A stretch of DNA of 64,000 bases. Source: Phenylobacterium aquaticum. Lineage in GTDB: Bacteria; Pseudomonadota; Alphaproteobacteria; Caulobacterales; Caulobacteraceae. The DNA lies in contig NZ_JALDPT010000018.1 of assembly GCF_022695515.1 (NCBI RefSeq), forward strand, positions 1 through 64,000. Direction: 5' to 3'. The position numbers and the translations under genes were made by a program. Positions 45,286 to 55,173 of the stretch are shown piece after piece. How positions within the stretch are numbered: position 1 is the stretch's first letter; each line of letters opens with the position of its first letter. The notes below the pieces were generated by a model, which ran no database searches, was not told the origin of the DNA, and saw only the letters and a list, made by a program, of their open reading frames with translations.

Positions 45286-46068
45286 GTGTTTCGCGTGCGT
45301 GCGCCCCTTGTCGCGGTCCTGGCCGGCGCCGGCCTGCTGCTGGCCGCCTGTGGGCCGCAACCGGCGCAGAGCTCCGCGCCGGCCAGTGAGACCGAGACCC
45401 ACGCCGCCTATCTGACCCCGCCGGCGGTGACCGATATCGCGCTTTCCGCCGGGCAGATGCTGATCTCAGGAACGGCGGCGCCCAATGCGCGGGTGCGCCT
45501 AGCCACGCCGACAGGTGTGACCAGCCTGGCCACCGCCGACGCCGCCGGCCTGTGGCGGCTGTCGGCGCCCGCCCAACCCCAGGCCGCGCTCTACGGCCTG
45601 TCCCAGAGCCTGGGCGGCCAGACCGTCCAGGCGGAGGGCTATGTCATGGTGACGCCGGCCGGCGCGGGATACCTGCTGCGCGCCGGGGCCGGCGCCGTGC
45701 GGCTGGGCCGACCGGCGACCCAGGGCATCACCGCTGTGGATTTCGACCGCGAGGGCGCGGCCGTGGTCTCCGGCCGGGCGCCGGCGGGAACCAGCCTCAG
45801 CGCCTGGGTCGATGGCCGCCGCGCCGCCGAGGGCCGCGCCGACCAGGCCGGCGCCTTCTCCCTGTCGCTCAACGCCCCCCTGCGGGACGGTGGCCACGAT
45901 GTGAAGGTGTTCGGCGAATCCATCGACAGCCGCATCGCCTTCAGCGCCGCCCAGGCCCAGCCCCTGGTCGGCGGGCCATTCCGCGTGGTCCCGACCGCCG
46001 GCGGCGTCCGGGTGGACTGGATCACGCCCGGCGGCGGCGTCCAGTCGACGGTCGTCGCCGCCTCCTAA
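45286..46068 (+). CDS. Putative lipoprotein with beta-sandwich repeats
   Basis: 260 residues, GTG start at 45286. Signal peptide with lipobox LLAAC (Cys about residue 22). Two similar segments follow, ISGTAAPNARVRLATPTGVT (about 65-84) and VSGRAPAGTSLSAWVDGRRA (about 161-180). Each begins with xSGxAPAGTxVxL and ends in a Gly-rich strand, suggesting two Ig-like/carboxypeptidase-regulatory-like modules. It lies 40 bases upstream of the ABC exporter gene and may be co-transcribed. Function unknown. Confidence 0.75.
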   Translation: MFRVRAPLVAVLAGAGLLLAACGPQPAQSSAPASETETHAAYLTPPAVTDIALSAGQMLISGTAAPNARVRLATPTGVTSLATADAAGLWRLSAPAQPQAALYGLSQSLGGQTVQAEGYVMVTPAGAGYLLRAGAGAVRLGRPATQGITAVDFDREGAAVVSGRAPAGTSLSAWVDGRRAAEGRADQAGAFSLSLNAPLRDGGHDVKVFGESIDSRIAFSAAQAQPLVGGPFRVVPTAGGVRVDWITPGGGVQSTVVAAS

Positions 46069-46108
46069 GTTCCTCGATCGCCCCGACAGGCAGGAAGACA
46101 CCCCTCAC

Positions 46109-47956
46109 TTGGCATTTCATCACGCTCATGGCGGCGGGCATTTCAAGGCCCCCGAGGTCGCGGCCCCGAACGAGAAGGGCTTCGGGTTCTGGCGCTCCAT
46201 GTCGGAGCTGGCGCGCCTGGTTCTGCGCTCGGGCGCGGCCGGGCTGCGCTGGCGCCTGCCGCTGGCGTTGGGCCTGGTGTTCCTGGGCAAGCTCGCCGGG
46301 GTGTGGGCGCCGGTCATGCTGGGCGACGCCATCAACACGCTCGCCCCGGCCAAGGGCGAGACCCTGAAGCTCGGCGCCGATTTCGTCACCCTGGCCCTGG
46401 CCTTCGCCGGCTTCCGGCTGATCTCGGCCTGCGCCCCCTTTGCCCGCGACGTGGTCTTCACCCCGGTCTCGCAGCAGACCATGGCCAAGGCCGCGGTGGA
46501 GACCTTCGCCCACTCGCTCTCCCTGTCGCTCGACTTCCATCAGGGCAAGCAGACCGGAACCCTGGCCAGGATCATCGACCGGGGCTCGCGCTCCACCGAC
46601 TTCCTGCTGCGCAGCGTGGTCTTCAACCTGGGTCCGACGGCGATCGAGCTGGTCATGGCGATGATCGTCATGGTCACCCGGCTGGACTGGCGGTTCGCGG
46701 TGACGGCGCTCGCCACCATCGTGGTCTATACGGTCGCCACCTTCCGGATCACCGACTGGCGGCTGTCGCACCGCCGGCGGCTGAACGAGACCGACAACCG
46801 TGCGGCCGGGGTCTCGGTCGACGCCATGATCAACTTCGAGACGGTCAAGACCTTCGGCGCCGAGACCCGCACGGTCGACCGCTACGAGGCGGCCATGGGT
46901 GACTATGTCCAGGCCTCGGTCCAGGCCAATGCGTCGCTCTCCATGCTCAACGCCGCCCAGGCGGTGGTGCTCAACGCCGGCCTCGGCCTGATGGCGGTCA
47001 TGGCCGGGCTGGAGGTGATCCACGGCCACATGCGGATCGGCGACGTCACCACGGCGATCCTGCTGCTGACCGGCATCTATGGCCCCCTGAACATGCTGGG
47101 ATTCAACTACCGCGAAATCCGCCAGGCCTTCATCGACATGGAGCAGATGGTCGGCCTGACCTCGCTGAAGCCGGACATCACCGATTCCGCCGCCGCCCGC
47201 GACCTGCCGCCGGCCAGCGGGAAGGGGGCCGAACTCACCTTCCAGGATGTCGACTTCCGTCATGACGCCCGGTCCAACGGCCTGCTTGGCGTCAGCTTCG
47301 TGGCCCCGCCGGGCACGACCACGGCCCTAGTCGGCCCGTCCGGCGCCGGCAAGACCACGGCGGTGCGCCTGGCCCTGCGCCTGCTGGATCCGCAGTCGGG
47401 GCGGGTGACCCTGGACGGCGTCGATCTGCGCGATGTGCGTCAGGCGACCCTGCGCCGGGCCGTGGCCTTGGTGCCCCAGGACGTGGCCCTGTTCAACGAC
47501 ACCCTGTTCGCCAACATCGCTTTCGGCCGGCCGGACGCCGATCCCGGCGCCGTGCGCGCCGCGGCCGACGCCGCCGAGCTGGGCGCCTTCATCGACGGCC
47601 TGCCCAACGGGCTCGACACCATGGTCGGCGAGCGGGGCCTGAAACTGTCGGGCGGAGAGCGGCAGCGGGTCGGCATCGCCCGCGCCCTGCTGGCGGAGCC
47701 CCGCCTGCTGATCCTCGACGAGGCGACCAGCGCGCTCGACGGCCGCACGGAGGAGGCGATCCAGGCCACCCTGCGCAAGGTGAGGGAGGGCCGCACCACC
47801 CTGGTGGTCGCCCACCGCCTGTCGACCATTGTCGACGCCGACCAGATCCTGGTGCTGCGGCGGGGCAAGATCGTCGAGCGCGGGACCCACGCCGAGCTGC
47901 TGGACAAGGCCGGTGAATACGCCGCCCTGTGGCGGCGCCAGACCCGGGCTCACTAG
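46109..47956 (+). CDS. Atm1/HMT1-type ABC exporter (fused permease-ATPase)
   Basis: 615 residues: six-helix transporter domain (about 40-345) then the nucleotide-binding domain (Walker A LVGPSGAGKTTAVRLALRLL, signature KLSGGERQRVGIARALL, Walker B LLILDEATSALDGRTE). The N-terminus is His-rich (FHHAHGGGHF), and the membrane domain carries IRQAFIDMEQM typical of ABCB7/Atm1-like exporters of glutathione-linked metals or persulfides. The start is TTG at 46109 with AGGAAG upstream; the next ATG is 90 bases in. It overlaps the convergent GNAT gene by 4 bases. Confidence 0.9.
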   Translation: MAFHHAHGGGHFKAPEVAAPNEKGFGFWRSMSELARLVLRSGAAGLRWRLPLALGLVFLGKLAGVWAPVMLGDAINTLAPAKGETLKLGADFVTLALAFAGFRLISACAPFARDVVFTPVSQQTMAKAAVETFAHSLSLSLDFHQGKQTGTLARIIDRGSRSTDFLLRSVVFNLGPTAIELVMAMIVMVTRLDWRFAVTALATIVVYTVATFRITDWRLSHRRRLNETDNRAAGVSVDAMINFETVKTFGAETRTVDRYEAAMGDYVQASVQANASLSMLNAAQAVVLNAGLGLMAVMAGLEVIHGHMRIGDVTTAILLLTGIYGPLNMLGFNYREIRQAFIDMEQMVGLTSLKPDITDSAAARDLPPASGKGAELTFQDVDFRHDARSNGLLGVSFVAPPGTTTALVGPSGAGKTTAVRLALRLLDPQSGRVTLDGVDLRDVRQATLRRAVALVPQDVALFNDTLFANIAFGRPDADPGAVRAAADAAELGAFIDGLPNGLDTMVGERGLKLSGGERQRVGIARALLAEPRLLILDEATSALDGRTEEAIQATLRKVREGRTTLVVAHRLSTIVDADQILVLRRGKIVERGTHAELLDKAGEYAALWRRQTRAH

Positions 47957-48426
47957 CCCCGCAGGGACAGGCTCATTTCCGAGGTCTGGGCCCAGCCCAT
48001 CCGCTCATAGAGCGGGCGGCCCATGCGGGTGGCGTGCAGGATCATGTAGTCCAGCTCCCGGCGGCGGCCCTCCTCGACGGCCCGGTCCATCAGCTGGCGG
48101 GCCAGGCCCTGGCCGCGATGCTCGGGCTCGACGAAGACATTGAGAACATAGCCCCGCGCACCCTGCCGGGGATGGGACGGGTGGGGCGGCCAGTCGATCA
48201 CCATCATGCCGAGCCCGGCGATCGGCGTCCCATCCGCCTGATCGACGATCCAGCCGAAATAGTCGCCGGCCGCCAGCCGCGGGGCGAGCCAGGGCCGGAA
48301 CGCCTCGTCCATCGGGGCGAGATCGGCCGCAGACCGCCCGGACGCCTGGAACATCTCGCGGCGGTGACGGCAAATCACGTCGAGATCATCGACGCTCACC
48401 GGCCGGAAGACGCGAGCCTCCGCCAT
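47953..48426 (-). CDS. GNAT family N-acetyltransferase
   Basis: 157 residues. The acetyl-CoA binding motif A reads ARGYVLNVFVEPEHRGQGLA (about 91-110, R-G-Q-G-L-A P-loop), followed by ILHATRMGRPLYERMGWAQT. The N-terminal half (FRPVSVDDLDVICRHRREMF) is substrate-side and does not reveal the acceptor. It lies 15 bases downstream of the RND gene on the same strand and may be co-transcribed; a link to drug acetylation is only a guess. Confidence 0.88.
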   Translation of the reverse strand: MAEARVFRPVSVDDLDVICRHRREMFQASGRSAADLAPMDEAFRPWLAPRLAAGDYFGWIVDQADGTPIAGLGMMVIDWPPHPSHPRQGARGYVLNVFVEPEHRGQGLARQLMDRAVEEGRRRELDYMILHATRMGRPLYERMGWAQTSEMSLSLRG

Positions 48427-48441
48427 GGCCGCTCCGCCCGC

Positions 48442-51400
48442 CTATTCCGCAGCCCGGGGAAGGCCGTCGGGTTCGGCCTTCTTCCGCTTCAGACCGATCT
48501 GCTCGAACAGCCAGACGAACCGGGCGGAGGCCACCTTGGGCGCCGCTAGCAGCACCGGCGTCAGCACCAGGGTCAGCAGGGTGGCGAAGGTCAGGCCCCA
48601 GACCACGGCCGCCGACAGCTGCACCCACCATTCCGACCCCGGCGCCCGGTATTCCAGGTGCAGGTTGTGGAAGTTCGGGTGGACCTGGAACATCAGCGGC
48701 AACAGGCCAACCACCGTCACCAGGGTGGTCAGCATGACCGGCCGGAAGCGCTGGGCGCCGGCCCGCATCGCCGCCTCGTCCGCCTCATAGCCGGCCCGGC
48801 GCAGCTGGTAGAAGGTGTCGACCAACACGATGTTGTGGCCGACCACCACCCCGGCCAGGGCCACGACGCCTGTGCCCAGCATGATCACCGAGATGTAGTC
48901 GAAGGTGTGGGCGAGATTGATCTGCACCCCCAGCAGCACCCCCATGGTCGACAGGATCACCGCCGAGAGGGTCACGAACACCCCGTAGAAGCTGTTGAAC
49001 TGCCAAAGCAGGATGATCATCATCATGAACAGGGCGGCCGAGATCGCGGTGATGAAGAACACCACGGCCTTGCGGCCCTCCTCGTCGGCGCCGGTGAACT
49101 TCCAGCGGACGGAGGAGTCGATCGGCGCCTTCTCCATCCACGGCCGCAGCTGCTGGATCTTGGCGTTGGCCGCGACGCCATCGACGACATTGGCCTGCAC
49201 GATGACCAGCCGCTGGCTGTTGCGCCGCTGGATGGCCGTGACCTGCTGGGCCGGCACCCGCTTGACGAAGTAGCTGGCCGGAACCGGTCCGACGGCGGTG
49301 GGGATCTTCAGGTTCTCGAAGGCGTCGACATTGCGTCCCGCCGGGGTGAAGCGCACCCGGATGTCGAGCTCGTCCTCGGCGTCATCGGGCCGGAAGCGTC
49401 CGACCAGAACCCCGCCGGTCGTGTACTGAATCGCCTGGCCGATGGTCAGGACGTCGACCCCGTAGCGGCCGGCCGCCTCGCGATCGACGGTCAGGTTCCA
49501 CTCGATGCCGGGCGAGGTGCGATTATCCTCGAGCTCGATGATCTGCGGGTCGGCGGCGAGCTTGGCCTTCACCAGGTCGGCGGCGCGGTTGAGCGCCGCG
49601 GGATTGTTGCTGCGCAGTTCGACCTGCACCGCCTTGCCGGTCGGCGGACCGCCCTGGGGCTCGCGCACCTCGATCTGCATGCCCGGCACGTCGGCCAGGC
49701 GGCGACGGATCTCCTTGGCGATGTCCTTGCCGCGCAGACCCAGGGCCTTGCGCTCCTCGTAGTGCTGGAACTCGACCTGGATGCGCCCGATGGTGTCGTT
49801 GGGCGCCGAGCGCGGGCCGCCGCCTGTGGCCGTGCCGGTCCGGACGTAGAGCGACTCCACGCCCTTGATCCCGAACAGCCGCCGTTCGACCTGGCTGACC
49901 AGCACGTCCTGGGCGTCGGGCGACATGTTGCCCCGCGCCTTGACGTAGACCGAGACATATTCCGGATCCTGATCGAGGAAGAACTCGGTCCGGTGCGGCG
50001 TCTTCGAGAACCACATGAAGATCGAGACCACGATCACCAGGGTGGCGACCACCGTGCGGCCGGGATGGCGGCCGAGCGTGTTGATCGAGCGGGCGTACCA
50101 GCCCATGAAGCCCGCCATCTCGCGCGGTCGCCCCGCTCGGACTTCTCGATCTCCGCCAGCAGGTGTTCGTCCACGCCGGCCTTGCGGCCCATGATCGAAC
50201 CCAGCGCGGGGGTGAAGATCAGCGCCACGAAGATTGACGCGCCCAGCACGAAGAACAGGGTCAGCGGCAGGAAGCTCATGAACTTCCCGGCGATCGAGTT
50301 CCAGAACATGAACGGGATGAAGGCGCAGAGCGTGGTCAGGGTGCCGTTCAGCACCGGCCAGAACATCCGCTTGCCGGCGGCGGCGAAGGCCTCCTCCTTG
50401 GGCAGGCCCTCGGCCATCTTCCGGTCGGCGTATTCCACGACCACGATGCCGCCGTCGACCAGGATCCCCACCGCCAGCACCATGCCGAACATGACCATCT
50501 GGTTGAGGGTCACGTGCATGGCGTTGAGCATCAGGAAGGCCAGCATGAAGCAGGCCGGGATCGCCAGGCCCACCAGCAGGCCCTGACGGATTCCGAGACT
50601 GGCGATGATGATCACCATCACCAGGATGGTCGCGGAGATCAGGCCGCCCTCAAGCACGTTCAGGGTGCGGCCGATGAAGTCGCTTTCATCGAAGGTGTAG
50701 GAGACGTGGATCGTCTCCGGCCAGCGCTTCTGCTCCGTCGCCACGGTGGCGCGGATGCGCTTGACGGTGTCGAGGATGTTGGCGCCCGCGCGCTTTGAGA
50801 CCTCCAGCGAATAGGCGGACTCCCCGTTGAAGCGGGTGATGTAGTTGGCTTCCTTGAAGGTGCGCCGCACCTCGCCGATGTCGCCCACCGTGATCAGCCG
50901 GTCGCCGTTGCGCTTGATCGGCAGGCTGAGGATGTCCTCGGGCTTGTCGACCACGCCCGGCACCTTGACCGCGAACTTGCCGCCGCCAGAGCGCATGTCG
51001 CCGGCCGGGACCAGCTGGTTGTTGCGGCCGATCACCTGGGCGAGGTCGCCGGTGGTGACGTTGTAGGCCTCCATCCGCACCGGATCGACGGTGACTTCCA
51101 GGAATTCCTCGCGGCCGCCGCTGAGTTCGGCCTCGAGGACGCCGGGGGTGGCCTCCAGCCTCTGCTTCAGGTCGCGCGCGACCCGGACGAGCTCGCGTTC
51201 CGGCGCCGCGCCCGAGAGCACGATGCCGATGACCGGGTCGCCGGAGAAGTTGGCCTCCTGGATAACCGGCTCCTCGGCGTCCGGCGGGAACTTGCCCCGC
51301 GCCAGATCGACCTTGGCGCGGACGTCCTCCAGCACCTTGTCCTTGTTGAAGTCCGGTTCGAACTCCAGGGTCACCACGGCCATGCTCTGGCGTGCGGAGG

Positions 51401-51650
51401 CGTTCATTTCCTTAAGCCCGTCAAGGGACTGGAGCTGAATCTCCAGAGGCTTGACCAGCAGGCGCTCGGCGTCCTCGGGGCTCACGCCCGGATAGGGGAC
51501 GACGACCGAGACGAACGGAATGGTGATGTCCGGGTTCGATTCCCGGGGCATGGCGTTGTAGGCCATGAATCCGAAGAAGCTGGCGATCAGGGTGACGCCG
51601 AGCACGACTTTCCGCCGTTTGATGGCGCCGTCGATCAAGGGTCCGATCAT
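48442..51650 (-). pseudogene. RND efflux transporter (AcrB/HAE1-like), split by one frameshift
   Basis: Two adjacent frames make one transporter of about 1,069 residues. Frame 1 (51650 to about 50120) holds the first half: RRKVVLGVTLIASFFGFMAY, PYPGVSPEDAERLLVKPLEI and MVLAVGILVDGGIVVVEYAD. Frame 2 (about 50118-48442) holds the second half, from MAGFMGWYARSINTLGRHPG to YISVIMLGTGVVALAGVVVG and HNIVLVDTFYQLRRAG. One missing base near 50118-50130 restores the reading GDRAEMAGF. The TM4 Asp-Asp proton pair is Asp-Gly here and the TM10 Lys is His, so coupling may differ from AcrB. Operon with the adaptor at 51745. Confidence 0.88.
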
Positions 51651-51744
51651 GGTCTTCGCCTCCCGAGGACCGCGGCTCTGTGGCGCGCGGTCCAGACAAT
51701 TCTAGCTCATGCGAGGCCAGGGCCCCAGCGGGGGCCCGGCCGGA

Positions 51745-52821
51745 TCAGCGGCTCGCGCCGACCCGGACCTTCTGGCCCTCGGCCACATAGGACTGGCCCA
51801 CCGTGATCACCCGGACCTGGCCGTGCAGTCCCGAGACCCAGACCCCGTCCGGGGTCTCCTCGATCACCGTCACCGGCGCGAAGCCGACCACGTCGTCGGC
51901 CTGCACATAGCGCACGCCCTGGCGGCCCGCGGCGTCCAGCACCAGGGCCGAGACCGGGACCAGATGGGCCGGGCCCTGACCGGCCTCGATCTTCACCGTG
52001 GCCGAGAGGCCCGAGCGGATCTTCAGGCCCGGATTCCGGGCCGTGACCTCGACGTGATAGGTGCGGGTCTGGGGATCGGCCTCATGGCTCAGATAGCGGA
52101 CGTGACCCGACAGGGTCTGGCCGGAGAGCAGCAGGGCCGTGCCGGCCGCGCCGACCCGCAGGCGACCGGTCTCGGTCTCCGGCAGGTCGCCGACGATCAG
52201 CAGCGGGTCGAGCTCGATCATGGTGCCGCAGGACTGGCCGGGCGCCAGATAGGCGCCGATCTCGGCGTCGCGTTTGTCGAACACCCCGTCAAAGGGCGCG
52301 CGGACATTCATCTGCTCCAGGGCCACCTCGGCCTGGCGCAGGACGGCCTGGGCGTTGTCCAGCGCGGCCTGGGCCTGCAGCACCTGGGTCTGGGAGCGAT
52401 AGCCCTTGCGGGCCAGCTCGACGGAAGCCTGCTGGGTCAGTTGCTGGGCGCGCACCTGGGCGCGGGCCTGGTCCACCGCCGCCTGGCGGGCGTCGACGTT
52501 CAGCTTGCACAGGATCGCGCCCTTGCGGACGAAGGCGCCCTCGACGGAGGGCACAGCGGCGACCGTGCCCGCCGTCTCCGAACGGACCACGACGCTGCGC
52601 GCGGCTTCCGTGCGGCCGCGGATGGTGACGGTGTAGCGATGCAGGGTCTCAGGCGTGGCCTGGACCTGGACGCTGGGCGGGCCGGACGGCTTCGCCGCCG
52701 CCGCGCCGGCCTTGGCGTCGGCCTTGTCGGTCTTGCCGCCGGACAGGCTGCCGATCGCAAACAGCAGCGCCACGAACAGGACGATGCCAATGGCGACCAC
52801 ATATGAAGACTTAAGACGCAT
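51745..52821 (-). CDS. RND efflux periplasmic adaptor (HlyD/MFP family)
   Basis: 358 residues from the ATG at 52821 (MRLKSSYVVAIGIVLFVALL, membrane anchor), with GGAAA upstream. The lipoyl half-motifs are SETAGTVAAVPSVEGAFVRK and APFDGVFDKRDAEIGAYLAP, flanking an alpha-hairpin rich in Gln/Ala (VDQARAQVRAQQLTQQAS). The beta-barrel part has VRYLSHEADPQTRTYHVEV. It links the RND pump encoded 94 bases downstream to an outer-membrane channel, which is not encoded here. Confidence 0.92.
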   Translation of the reverse strand: MRLKSSYVVAIGIVLFVALLFAIGSLSGGKTDKADAKAGAAAAKPSGPPSVQVQATPETLHRYTVTIRGRTEAARSVVVRSETAGTVAAVPSVEGAFVRKGAILCKLNVDARQAAVDQARAQVRAQQLTQQASVELARKGYRSQTQVLQAQAALDNAQAVLRQAEVALEQMNVRAPFDGVFDKRDAEIGAYLAPGQSCGTMIELDPLLIVGDLPETETGRLRVGAAGTALLLSGQTLSGHVRYLSHEADPQTRTYHVEVTARNPGLKIRSGLSATVKIEAGQGPAHLVPVSALVLDAAGRQGVRYVQADDVVGFAPVTVIEETPDGVWVSGLHGQVRVITVGQSYVAEGQKVRVGASR

Positions 52822-53075
52822 CCAGTCGTTTCCCCAGCGCGACGTTCGCTTATTCGACCGACGCACGCGGGTGCGCGACCGTTTCCCCAACCTTCATGCA
52901 GATAGGTTGATGCGGTGTCTGATGCCACCGTTCCGCGAAGACAAATGAAATCGCCGACAGGAAGCGCATGCGTCGGCTAATGTGCCCCGAACGCCGCAAT
53001 CCGGCGGTATGGTCTTGCGCGGAGACCGGCTATCCGGACCCCGCCAGTTTTGTGATTTGAGAGGAGCCAGAGCCG

Positions 53076-53516
53076 ATGAAGTACCTGCACACGATGGTCC
53101 GGGTGACCGACCTGGAAGCCTCCCTCGACTTCTATTGCGCCAAGCTGGGCCTGACCGAGGTCAGCCGTGTCGAGAACGCCGGCGGCCGCTTTACCCTGGT
53201 CTTCCTCTGCGCGCCCGGCGACGAGGACCAGGCCAAGGCCTCCAAGGCCCCCATGGTCGAGCTGACCTACAATTGGGATCCGGAGGAGTACAAGGGCGGC
53301 CGCAATTTCGGCCACCTGGCCTATGCTGTGGACAATATCTACGAGACCTGCGCCCGGCTGCAGGCCGGCGGCGTGACCATCAATCGTCCCCCGCGCGACG
53401 GGCACATGGCCTTCGTCCGCTCGCCCGACGGCATCTCGGTGGAGCTGCTGCAGGCCGGCCCGGCGCTGGCCCCCGCCGAGCCCTGGGCCTCGATGGCCAA
53501 TACGGGGGTCTGGTAG
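53076..53516 (+). CDS. gloA: Lactoylglutathione lyase (glyoxalase I)
   Basis: 146 residues of VOC fold. Metal ligands appear as in bacterial glyoxalase I: His5 ([20 protein letters not shown]), a Glu in MVELTYNW, His in [16 protein letters not shown] and Glu in [11 protein letters not shown]. Converts methylglyoxal-glutathione hemithioacetal to lactoylglutathione. GAGAGGAG precedes the ATG. The stop is 4 bases before the aldo/keto reductase start, so both form a carbonyl-detoxification pair. Confidence 0.93.
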   Translation: MKYLHTMVRVTDLEASLDFYCAKLGLTEVSRVENAGGRFTLVFLCAPGDEDQAKASKAPMVELTYNWDPEEYKGGRNFGHLAYAVDNIYETCARLQAGGVTINRPPRDGHMAFVRSPDGISVELLQAGPALAPAEPWASMANTGVW

Positions 53517-53520
53517 GCGC

Positions 53521-54348
53521 ATGTCGGATCAGACCCACCTGACCCTGAACGACGGCCGCAGCATTCCCCAGGTGGGGCTCGGCGTCTGGCAGACGCCTGC
53601 CGACACCACGGCCGATACGGTCGCCGTGGCCCTGGCCGCCGGCTATCGCGCCGTCGACACGGCGGCCGTCTATCGCAACGAGAAGGGCGTGGGGGAGGGC
53701 GTGCGCCGCTCCGGCCTCGCCCGCAACGAGGTGTTCGTCACCACCAAGCTGTGGAACGACAACCAGGGCTATGACGCGGCGCTCACCGCCTTCGACAAGA
53801 GCCTGGGCCGGCTCGGCATGGACCACGTGGACCTCTATCTGATCCACTGGCCGGCCCCGACCCAGAACCTCTATCTGGATAGCTGGAAAGCCCTGGTCCG
53901 CCTGAAGGAGGAGGGGCGCGCCAAGTCGATCGGCGTCTCCAACTTCGCCGTCCCGCACCTGGAGCGGATCATCGGCGAGACGGGCGTCACCCCGGCGGTC
54001 AACCAGATCGAGCTGCACCCGCGGTTCCAGCAGTCCGCCCTGCGCGCCTTCCACGCCGACAAGGGCATCCTGACGGAGAGCTGGAGCCCGCTGGGCCAGG
54101 GCAAGACGCTGGATGATCCGACGCTCACCGCCCTCGCCCAACGCCACGGCAAGACCGCGGCCCAGGTGATCATCCGCTGGCATGTCCAACTGGGGCTCAT
54201 CGTGATCCCGAAATCGGTGACCCCGTCGCGCATCGCCGAGAACCTCGACGTGTTCGGCTTCGCCCTGGACGACGCGGACATGGCGGCGATCGCCGGGCTG
54301 GACGGCGCGCAGGGACGGATCGGACCGGACCCGGCGGCGTTCGGCTAG
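53521..54348 (+). CDS. Aldo/keto reductase
   Basis: 275 residues of (beta/alpha)8 NADPH-dependent reductase, closest to the 2,5-diketo-D-gluconate/methylglyoxal reductase group. The catalytic tetrad is visible: Asp and Tyr in YRAVDTAAVYRNEKGVGEGV, Lys in VFVTTKLWNDN and His in YLIHWPAP. The NADPH motif IPKSVTPSRIAENLDVFGF is present. Its place directly after gloA suggests reduction of methylglyoxal or other reactive carbonyls. Confidence 0.93.
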   Translation: MSDQTHLTLNDGRSIPQVGLGVWQTPADTTADTVAVALAAGYRAVDTAAVYRNEKGVGEGVRRSGLARNEVFVTTKLWNDNQGYDAALTAFDKSLGRLGMDHVDLYLIHWPAPTQNLYLDSWKALVRLKEEGRAKSIGVSNFAVPHLERIIGETGVTPAVNQIELHPRFQQSALRAFHADKGILTESWSPLGQGKTLDDPTLTALAQRHGKTAAQVIIRWHVQLGLIVIPKSVTPSRIAENLDVFGFALDDADMAAIAGLDGAQGRIGPDPAAFG

Positions 54349-54422
54349 TCGGATCTGATTTTGACTTTGACGCCGGGGCGGCCGAGGCGGACGCTCCGGC
54401 CCGATCCCGCAGGAGAACCCCC

Positions 54423-54841
54423 ATGGATGTAACGGTCGAGGACCGCTGGTCGTCCGCCGACGACGGCGGCCATGGCGGCCTGCAGCTGCTCGTTTCGGCG
54501 GGCCGGCCCGGTTCGTCGCCGATGAGCCGGTCTCCCATGGCGGGCTCGACCTGGGGCCCACGCCCCATGACCTGGTCGCCGCCGGTCTGGCGGCCTGCAC
54601 CGCCCAGACCCTGCGCCTCTACGCCAAGCGCAAGGGCATTCCCCTGGGCGCCGTCCATGTGGCGGTCTCGCACCACCGCAGCGCCGAGGCGACGCCCCAC
54701 GACAGCTTCACCCGGGTGATCACCCTGGCCGGCGGTCTCGACGCCGATCAGAGGGCGCGGCTGCTGCAGATCGCCGAGATGTGCCCGGTGCACCGCATGC
54801 TGACCGCCGGCTCGGCGATCAGCACCTCCCTTACCCCCTAG
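54423..54841 (+). pseudogene. OsmC family protein, one frameshift
   Basis: Organic hydroperoxide resistance type protein. From the ATG at 54423 the frame reads MDVTVEDRWSSADDGGHGGL, then QLLVSAGR, then degrades. From about 54511 the -1 frame reads RFVADEPVSHGGLDLGPTPH and DLVAAGLAACTAQTLRLYAK to the stop at 54841. Both redox cysteines are present in that frame (GLAACTAQT and AEMCPVHRM). One base is probably missing at 54498-54512; the corrected length of about 139 residues is normal for the family. It belongs to the same plus-strand run as gloA and the reductase. Confidence 0.85.
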
Positions 54842-54859
54842 TCCTACTGGAGACCTTCC

Positions 54860-55099
54860 ATGGTTCATGTCGTCTATCAGGTCGTCGAGCACGACGGGGG
54901 TTGGGCCTATCGCTCGAACGGGGTTTATTCGGAGACCTTCAAGACCCGGGCCGAGGCCCTGGCCCGCGCCCAGCGCGTGGCCCGCGAACAGCGGGTCCCT
55001 GGCGCGACCGAGGAGATCCAGTACGAGGACGAGACCGGCGTCTGGCGCACCGAACACGCCGACGGCCATGACCGCCCGGAGACCGACGTCCAGGGCTGA
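54860..55099 (+). CDS. DUF2188 family small protein
   Basis: 79 residues. It matches the DUF2188 pattern of a short beta-beta-alpha unit: MVHVVYQVVEHDGGWAYRSN (His/Trp/Tyr-containing strands), the helix TRAEALARAQRVAREQR and a final strand EEIQYEDETGVWRTE. Function unknown. It is 18 bases after the OsmC gene and likely in the same transcript. Confidence 0.8.
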   Translation: MVHVVYQVVEHDGGWAYRSNGVYSETFKTRAEALARAQRVAREQRVPGATEEIQYEDETGVWRTEHADGHDRPETDVQG

Positions 55100-55173
55100 A
55101 TTCGCTCCGAGAGGTTTGCGTCGGTCGCCAAAGCCCGCCATTCAGTCGCCTGTCGCAAGATGGGAGACCGGCC

